Source of the DNA: B16-G9 sp964400655
GTDB taxonomy: Bacteria; Bacteroidota; Bacteroidia; Bacteroidales; F082
Reading direction: 5' to 3'
Assembly (NCBI GenBank): GCA_964400655.1
Contig: CAYNVN010000105.1
Location: forward strand, 1 to 8,751
DNA: 8,751 nt
Shown here in pieces: positions 4,545-8,751 of the stretch (positions within the stretch are counted from its first letter, which is position 1; every line of letters starts with the position of its first letter). Under the pieces are notes generated by a model that had not been told where the DNA came from, did no database searches, and was given only the letters and a program-made list of their open reading frames with translations. A program made the position numbers and the translations under genes.

Positions 4545-6323
4545 TCAGTTAATCTCCATAAAATAGGGAAGTCTTGCCTGAATACCCTGCATATTCTTAA
4601 CTTTTGAAGCCTGCTCGTAATATTTATAATAGTCACCCATTTCACTTTTAATAAACCTGGCGGTTGTTTCACCCGATATCTCCTCCATCAGTGCCTGGAA
4701 AAACTCTTTTTCCACAGGATATTCCGAAATTTTATACAAATCTCCCAGTTTGGCTTCGCGGGCTGCCGCGTTAATGGCAGCTTCCAGTCCGCCAATGCTG
4801 TCGATCAGCCCGACCTTAAGGGCATCCGATCCTGCCCACACCCTGCCGCGTGCAATGCTGTCAACATATTGCTCATCCAGTTTCCTCGATTTTGAAACCA
4901 GCGAAACAAAATTGCCATATATTCTTTTAATGCTTTGGTTAATTTTTGCTTTCTGAAATTCACTCATGGGTTTCATCACATCAATAAAATCGGCATTTTC
5001 GTTGGTTTTGATATCGTCAAAAGTTATCCCCAATTTATTATTGAATAACTTTTGTAAGTTGGGGATAATTCCAAATACCCCTATCGACCCTGTAATGGTT
5101 GATGCTTCTGCAAAGATATACTTCCCCGGGGTTGATATCCAGTATCCGCCCGATGCGGCAACATTGCCCATCGATACAATTACCGGAACTTTTTGGGCGG
5201 CCAGCGACAGCTCACGGCGGATGATCTCCGAAGCCTGAGCATCCCCGCCGGGGGAATTAACCCTGAAAACTATGGCCTTAACCCGGTCCAGACTTCTGAC
5301 TTTACGAATGGTTTCAGCCAGCGATTCGGAACCAATGGTGCCCGGCGAGCTTTTTCCCTGTTTAATATCGCCTTCGGCATATATAACGGCAATACGGTCT
5401 TTTGCCTTATTCGTTTTTATTTTGGCGGCAACGTTGGTATATTTTTTAAAACTTACAAAATTTATTTTTTCACTTCCTGTTTTCGTTTTCAACATATCAA
5501 GCACCTCATCGCGATATGCAATTTTATCGATAAAATGTGCTTCCAGTGCCTTTTCAGCCGTTGCAAGTTCCAGGTTATCGGCTATTTGATTAAGTTTATC
5601 AATGCTAATACCTCTGCTTTCGGAAACTGTTTTCAGGTATTTTCCCCAAACCGCATCCAGCATAGCAGTCAGCTGCTCGCGGTTGGCGGGAGTTGCTTTG
5701 TCGTATAACAACGGTTCCACGGCACTTTTATACTTATTATCGGGGCCGCGAATAATCTGGGTTTCAATATCCAGTTTATTTAGCAGGCCTTTGATAAAGG
5801 TGAGCTGTGCATGAAGTCCTTTGAAAAGGATAAATCCTTCGGGATTTAAAACAATTGAATCCGAAACCGTTGCCAAATAGTAAGCTTTCTGGTCGTAATT
5901 GTTGGCATAACTGTAGATGAATTTCCCCGACTTTTTAAACTCCGTCAGCTTATTTCTTATCTCCTCAAGGGTAGCCTGACCTGCCGGCAAAGTTTCCATA
6001 TCAAGAAAAATACCATCTACGTTGTTATCCTGTTTTGCTTTATCAATATTCTTTAATATATCATTCAATCCCACCGGCTTGTTGGATTCCATGGAAGCAA
6101 AATCAAAGCTTTCGAACGGATTGTTGGTTGTTCTGTCTTTAATATTGGTTTTCCAATTGATTTTAATCACCGAATGAGGGTGAATCTTTACATTACCTGC
6201 GGCATCATCCTGAATATTCATAATGGTACCGGCCAGCAGTGCAACAAAAAACGTAATCACTAATAAAACGGCAATGAATGTTCCCAAAGCGGAAGCAAAC
6301 ATAAATTTGATAAATTGTTTCAT
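4545..6323 (-). CDS. Signal peptide peptidase SppA, 67K type (592 aa)
   Basis: Membrane-anchored Ser/Lys protease (MEROPS S49) that degrades signal peptides left in the membrane after secretion. Residues about 10-32 form a single hydrophobic N-terminal segment, leaving the protease outside the membrane. The length matches the two-domain 67K form (E. coli 618 aa): a first S49-like domain carries the general-base lysine, K199 in KYKSAVEP, and the second carries the nucleophile S391 in NVAASGGYW, with RVNSPGGDA (354-362) before it and TGSIGVFG (411-418) after it. Both catalytic residues are present, so it should be active. The ATG at 6323 is the natural start and gives a short positive n-region (MKQFIKF). 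It is divergent from the glucosaminidase gene across a gap of about 96 bases, which must hold both promoters; no good minus-strand -7 element was found. Confidence 0.95.
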   Translation of the reverse strand: MKQFIKFMFASALGTFIAVLLVITFFVALLAGTIMNIQDDAAGNVKIHPHSVIKINWKTNIKDRTTNNPFESFDFASMESNKPVGLNDILKNIDKAKQDNNVDGIFLDMETLPAGQATLEEIRNKLTEFKKSGKFIYSYANNYDQKAYYLATVSDSIVLNPEGFILFKGLHAQLTFIKGLLNKLDIETQIIRGPDNKYKSAVEPLLYDKATPANREQLTAMLDAVWGKYLKTVSESRGISIDKLNQIADNLELATAEKALEAHFIDKIAYRDEVLDMLKTKTGSEKINFVSFKKYTNVAAKIKTNKAKDRIAVIYAEGDIKQGKSSPGTIGSESLAETIRKVRSLDRVKAIVFRVNSPGGDAQASEIIRRELSLAAQKVPVIVSMGNVAASGGYWISTPGKYIFAEASTITGSIGVFGIIPNLQKLFNNKLGITFDDIKTNENADFIDVMKPMSEFQKAKINQSIKRIYGNFVSLVSKSRKLDEQYVDSIARGRVWAGSDALKVGLIDSIGGLEAAINAAAREAKLGDLYKISEYPVEKEFFQALMEEISGETTARFIKSEMGDYYKYYEQASKVKNMQGIQARLPYFMEIN

Positions 6324-6340
6324 AACAAACGAGGTTTAAA

Positions 6341-6348
6341 TATTTTTG
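6341..6348 (+). promoter_or_regulatory. Predicted promoter -7 element of the glucosaminidase gene
   Basis: TATTTTTG fits TAnnTTTG exactly. A TTG at 6315-6317 is 23 bases upstream, at the long end of the usual -33 spacing. A transcript starting near 6354 would have a leader of about 65 bases. Confidence 0.4.
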
Positions 6349-6384
6349 AGATACGAAAATACACTATTAACAAACCGGTGTGTA

Positions 6385-6417
6385 AAAAAATCGGTGAATT
6401 GCCCGAAAAAATCGGTG
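6385..6417. repeat. Two 12-bp direct repeats in the glucosaminidase leader
   Basis: AAAAAATCGGTG occurs at 6385-6396 and again at 6406-6417, a 21-base period (two helical turns), just before the ATG at 6420. It could be a regulator site acting on either divergent gene, or chance in an A-rich leader. Confidence 0.3.
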
Positions 6418-6419
6418 TA

Positions 6420-7205
6420 ATGTCTGATATTTGTTGTATGCTACATTTCGTAAGATCACATTTGTTCGGAAGGATTATCGGGAAAGTGTTTTTAACTTTT
6501 ATATTGTTGATTATTGTAAAAGGGCCGGAAACATTTTCGGAAGAGTATCAGCCGGGGGTGGCATTAGGTAATAATCTGTCGCCTGACGGTGATAAAGTGA
6601 CCATTTCAATAAATGGAAAATCTTTCACGTTTATTTTACCAAACGAAAATATTAAACACAATCCCGTTAAAAATCCCGAAACGGTTGGGCTGTTAAATGA
6701 AGGATTCTCGCTAAGGATAAATTCCAAAGGCAATCTCACACCCGAGATGTTAACTTCGTTCATCACCCGCAACAATCCGGCACTTGACCCTGCATATGCC
6801 AACCGGCTGGCCACCATCTATATTGAGGAGGCAACAGACGAAGGCATCAACTGGGATGTTGCTTTCAGTCAGATGTGTCTTGAAACGGCCTATCTGAAAT
6901 TCGGCGGTGATGTTTTACCCGGACAACATAACTTTTGCGGACTCGGGGTTACGGGAGGAGGAGTTAAAGGGGCCTCCTTTTCGGATATACGGGCCGGAGT
7001 ACGGGCGCATATTCAACATCTTAAAGCCTACGCTTCACATAGCCGGCTTACCAACCCGGTAATCGACAGGCGGTTTAAATATGTTAAAAGAGGCAGTGCC
7101 CCCGATGTGCACAAATTAACGGGAAAATGGGCTGTTGATAAAAACTACGGCGAAAAAATAAACCGGATTCTGGTAAAGATGTATGCACTGGTTAAGGATA
7201 GTTAA
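6420..7205 (+). CDS. Exported/membrane-anchored N-acetylglucosaminidase domain protein (261 aa)
   Basis: C-terminal domain of the mannosyl-glycoprotein endo-beta-N-acetylglucosaminidase family (PF01832, GH73-like), which cleaves GlcNAc-MurNAc bonds in peptidoglycan. Numbering from 6420: a hydrophobic segment (about 23-33, VFLTFILLIIV) after an Arg/His/Lys-containing n-region acts as signal peptide or anchor; residues about 40-105 are a linker of unknown role; the domain spans about 106-257. The likely catalytic acid is E155 in CLETAYLKFGG, followed by QHNFCGLG (169-176), the FSDIRAGVRAHIQHL helix and DKNYGEKI (240-247), all typical. No LysM or SH3 cell-wall binding module is visible. The start is uncertain: ATG 6438 also gives a good signal peptide, while a TTG at 6315 would overlap sppA and lies upstream of the predicted -7 element. 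The domain call is firm; its role in wall remodelling or daughter-cell separation is inferred. Confidence 0.85.
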   Translation: MSDICCMLHFVRSHLFGRIIGKVFLTFILLIIVKGPETFSEEYQPGVALGNNLSPDGDKVTISINGKSFTFILPNENIKHNPVKNPETVGLLNEGFSLRINSKGNLTPEMLTSFITRNNPALDPAYANRLATIYIEEATDEGINWDVAFSQMCLETAYLKFGGDVLPGQHNFCGLGVTGGGVKGASFSDIRAGVRAHIQHLKAYASHSRLTNPVIDRRFKYVKRGSAPDVHKLTGKWAVDKNYGEKINRILVKMYALVKDS

Positions 7206-7259
7206 AAGCTGATTTATCTTTATTACCTGTTTCAGACACAACTAAAATAACAAAAACGC

Positions 7260-7286
7260 TTCCGGTAATGGTTTGTTAAGCCGGAA
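7260..7286 (+). terminator. Weak hairpin after the glucosaminidase gene
   Basis: TTCCGG (7260-7265) pairs with CCGGAA (7281-7286) around a 15-base loop, followed by a T-rich but interrupted stretch. It is the best terminator candidate in the 169-base gap, but the stem is only 6 bp. Confidence 0.3.
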
Positions 7287-7348
7287 TTAGTTATTTGTCT
7301 GTAGATTAATTCTCTTTCAAAGATATCCATTCCGAAAGGTCGTTTTCT

Positions 7349-7356
7349 TATCTTTA
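7349..7356 (+). promoter_or_regulatory. Possible promoter -7 element of the scpB-like gene
   Basis: TATCTTTA (followed by C) matches TAnnTTTG at all but the last position and lies 18 bases before the ATG at 7375. No clear -33 TTG is seen at the right distance. The same string precedes the first ATPase gene. Confidence 0.3.
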
Positions 7357-7374
7357 CAGCAAAAACCGTTCATT

Positions 7375-8154
7375 ATGAAATTACTGCTGCATTCCATTAA
7401 CAATTACATTGGAACCATAACTTTTAACAACGATGAAAAACGCAATGCACTATCATTCAAATTGCTTGAAGAATTTATTGAAGCGTTAGATTTATTTAAG
7501 CGAAACCGCGTACGGGCGGTCATCATTAGGGCCAAACCCGGAAGCAAAGTCTGGTCGGCAGGACTCAGTATTGATGAGCTACCCGAACCGGGAAAAGACC
7601 CGCTGACCTTTAACCATCCGCTGGAAAGGGTTTTGCGCGAAATTGAAGCGTTTCCTGCACCGGTTATTGCCATGGCCGAAGGAAGTATTTGGGGCGGAGC
7701 CTGCGATTTGGCCACCACCTGCGACATAATAACAGGAACAAAAGATACAACCTTTGCCATTACACCTGCCCGAATCGGAGTAGCTTATAATTCCAGCGGG
7801 ATATTGCATGTAATCCGCGTTTTCGGACTTCATACAGCCAAAGAGATGTTTTTTACCGCCCGCCCCATCAGTGCCGAAAAAGCAGAACGAATGGGTGCCC
7901 TCAACCATTTACTGGATCATTCCGAGATAGAGGCATTCACTTACAAGCTGGCCAAAACCATCGCATACAACTCACCCTTAAGTGTTTCGGTGGCTAAGAA
8001 ACAAATTACGGTTCTTGCCAAATCAATGCCGGTAAATCCGGGCGATTTTGAACTAATCGACGAACTGAGAAACAAAGCTTTTAACAGTTACGATTACGTG
8101 GAAGGTAAAAAAGCCTTCATCGAAAAACGACATCCCGATTTTATGGGAGAATAA
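7375..8154 (+). CDS. scpB: Methylmalonyl-CoA decarboxylase-like crotonase (259 aa)
   Basis: Crotonase-superfamily protein closely resembling E. coli ScpB/YgfG (261 aa), which decarboxylates methylmalonyl-CoA to propionyl-CoA. Shared motifs are GSKVxSAGxxIxELP (56-70), KDPL near 74-77, EGSIWGGA (102-109, whose glycines help form the oxyanion hole) and TPARIGVAYN (130-139), whose Y138 matches E. coli Tyr140. The second hydratase glutamate is replaced (A132) and the first position is D111, so enoyl-CoA hydration is unlikely. L64 replaces E. coli His66 near the substrate carboxylate, so exact specificity is less certain. The C-terminus (GKKAFIEKRHPDFMGE) is also ScpB-like. It appears to be transcribed alone; no mutase or CoA-transferase gene is adjacent. 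A role in propionate or succinate-to-propionate metabolism is inferred. Confidence 0.8.
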   Translation: MKLLLHSINNYIGTITFNNDEKRNALSFKLLEEFIEALDLFKRNRVRAVIIRAKPGSKVWSAGLSIDELPEPGKDPLTFNHPLERVLREIEAFPAPVIAMAEGSIWGGACDLATTCDIITGTKDTTFAITPARIGVAYNSSGILHVIRVFGLHTAKEMFFTARPISAEKAERMGALNHLLDHSEIEAFTYKLAKTIAYNSPLSVSVAKKQITVLAKSMPVNPGDFELIDELRNKAFNSYDYVEGKKAFIEKRHPDFMGE

Positions 8155-8172
8155 TTTTTTATCGTGATATTT

Positions 8173-8239
8173 ATTGCCGGCCACCTTCCCAGCTCCGATA
8201 ATCCAATTTAAACCTTACCGAAATGAACCGGCCGGTAAT
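8173..8239. repeat. Inverted repeat after the scpB-like gene
   Basis: ATTGCCGGCC (8173-8182) can pair with GGCCGGTAAT (8230-8239) with one G-U pair, around a 47-base loop. The right arm overlaps a small perfect palindrome ACCGGCCGGT (8227-8236). There is no T-run, so a terminator role is doubtful. The rest of the 281-base gap (8155-8435) is AT-rich and shows no gene. Confidence 0.3.
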
Positions 8240-8339
8240 GTTAATAATTCACAAAAAACCGTTACGGATTTCATATATGGAACTTTATTAAACTCATAAT
8301 ACGGTATTTACAATTTATTTTTCAGAATCATTATCAATT

Positions 8340-8355
8340 AAGTTATGGTTAACTT
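8340..8355. promoter_or_regulatory. Small dyad upstream of the ppdK promoter
   Basis: AAGTTA and TAACTT form a perfect 6-bp inverted repeat with a 4-base spacer, about 38 bases before the -7 element at 8393. It has the form of a regulator site, but so short a dyad is expected by chance in AT-rich DNA. Confidence 0.2.
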
Positions 8356-8392
8356 TAAGTTGGTAATTCTCTTTTTAAACGTCATGTTTTTA

Positions 8393-8400
8393 TATATTTG
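8393..8400 (+). promoter_or_regulatory. Predicted promoter -7 element of ppdK
   Basis: TATATTTG is an exact match to TAnnTTTG, followed by C, 35 bases before the ATG at 8436. No TTG sits at the expected -33 distance; the nearest, at 8360-8362, is 30 bases away. The leader just before the ATG is A-rich (six A) and lacks a Shine-Dalgarno motif, as usual for Bacteroidota. Confidence 0.5.
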
Positions 8401-8435
8401 CTGCTTCATTTAAAAACTAATTAATATTAGAAAAA

Positions 8436-8751
8436 ATGGCCAAGAAAAAACACGTTTACCTGTTTGGCGACAGAAAAGCCGATGGTAACACAAAAATGAA
8501 AAATTTACTGGGTGGCAAAGGTGCTAACCTGGCTGAAATGAACTTAATAGGCGTACCGGTACCTCCGGGATTTACCATTACAACCGAAATCTGTACCCTT
8601 TACAATGAAAAAGGAAGAGATTATGTTGTAAACCTTATTAAAGAAGATGTTGAAAAAGCGGTTGCTTTTGTTGAAAATATCATGGGAACCATATTTGGTG
8701 ACAAAGAGAATCCTTTGTTGGTTTCCGTTCGTTCGGGTGCCCGTGCTTCCA
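8436..8751 (+). CDS. ppdK: Pyruvate, phosphate dikinase, N-terminal part (cut by window edge)
   Basis: The first 105 codons are visible and remain open at the right edge. The product begins MAKKKHVYLFGD and contains KNLLGGKGANLAEM (about 22-35), VPVPPGFTITTE (about 40-51) and LVSVRSGARAS at the end, all characteristic of the N-terminal nucleotide-binding domain of PPDK. The enzyme interconverts pyruvate, ATP and phosphate with phosphoenolpyruvate, AMP and pyrophosphate in the cytosol. In anaerobic Bacteroidota it can act in glycolysis or gluconeogenesis. The related PEP synthase shares the GGKGANL motif, but KNLLGGKGANLAEMNLIGVPVPPGFTI reads as PPDK. The remaining roughly 800 residues, including the phosphorylated His and the PEP-binding domain, lie outside the window. 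Confidence 0.93.
   Translation, partial: MAKKKHVYLFGDRKADGNTKMKNLLGGKGANLAEMNLIGVPVPPGFTITTEICTLYNEKGRDYVVNLIKEDVEKAVAFVENIMGTIFGDKENPLLVSVRSGARAS

Noticed and set aside
6315..6419. TTG start extending the glucosaminidase by 35 residues
   Set aside because: It would overlap the sppA start, lie upstream of the predicted -7 element and place a long non-signal-like segment before the hydrophobic region.
8223..8291. 22-codon open frame between scpB and ppdK
   Set aside because: Very short, no ribosome binding site, overlaps a palindrome and resembles nothing recognised.
1..8751. tRNA, rRNA, CRISPR array, insertion sequence or prophage genes
   Set aside because: No regular spaced repeats, transposase-like frames, terminal repeats with duplications or tRNA cloverleaf sequence were seen on either strand.

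Overview
The window looks like a chromosome segment of a Bacteroidota bacterium, probably an anaerobic or facultative Bacteroidales/Marinilabiliales-type organism. Three observations support this. Several upstream regions carry the Bacteroidota -7 promoter motif TAnnTTTG (266-273, 6341-6348, 8393-8400). Most genes are preceded by A/T-rich sequence without a Shine-Dalgarno motif. The proteins themselves read as Bacteroidota-like. Taxonomy is inferred from these features only.

Layout. Positions 1-334 are a non-coding, AT-rich regulatory region with a cluster of TACA-N2-TGTA boxes (8-102), a promoter (243-273) and a perfect 14-bp palindrome over the predicted transcription start (279-292). Positions 335-2857 hold four + strand genes: a Gly/Phe/Arg-rich DUF5320 protein, two MinD/Mrp-like ATPases each carrying a ferredoxin insert (overlapping by ATGA), and a small NifX/NafY-fold protein. 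A long imperfect inverted repeat (640-730) separates the first gene from the other three. Two minus-strand genes follow, meeting this cluster tail to tail: a COG2509 FAD-dependent dehydrogenase (2923-4452) and signal peptide peptidase SppA (4545-6323), with a 34-bp near-perfect palindrome between them. Divergent from sppA is an exported or membrane-anchored glucosaminidase (6420-7205). Next are a methylmalonyl-CoA decarboxylase-like crotonase (7375-8154) and the 5' end of pyruvate phosphate dikinase (8436 to the window edge).

The part that forms a system is 335-2857. Its gene set resembles the anaerobe-specific 'orange protein' (Orp) loci known from Desulfovibrio, where two Fe-S MinD-type ATPases and a NifX-domain protein act together. 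Here it is a compact cluster with no nitrogenase genes, no visible sigma-54 promoter and no regulator gene inside the window. A reasonable inference is a metal-cluster carrier or assembly complex, or a cell-division-linked complex, using two partner ATPases, a NifX-type cluster carrier and a low-complexity DUF5320 partner. The first ATPase has Ser in place of one ferredoxin cysteine, so the two ATPases may carry different clusters. The remaining genes are envelope maintenance (sppA, glucosaminidase) and central carbon metabolism (scpB-like, ppdK) and show no functional link to the first cluster.
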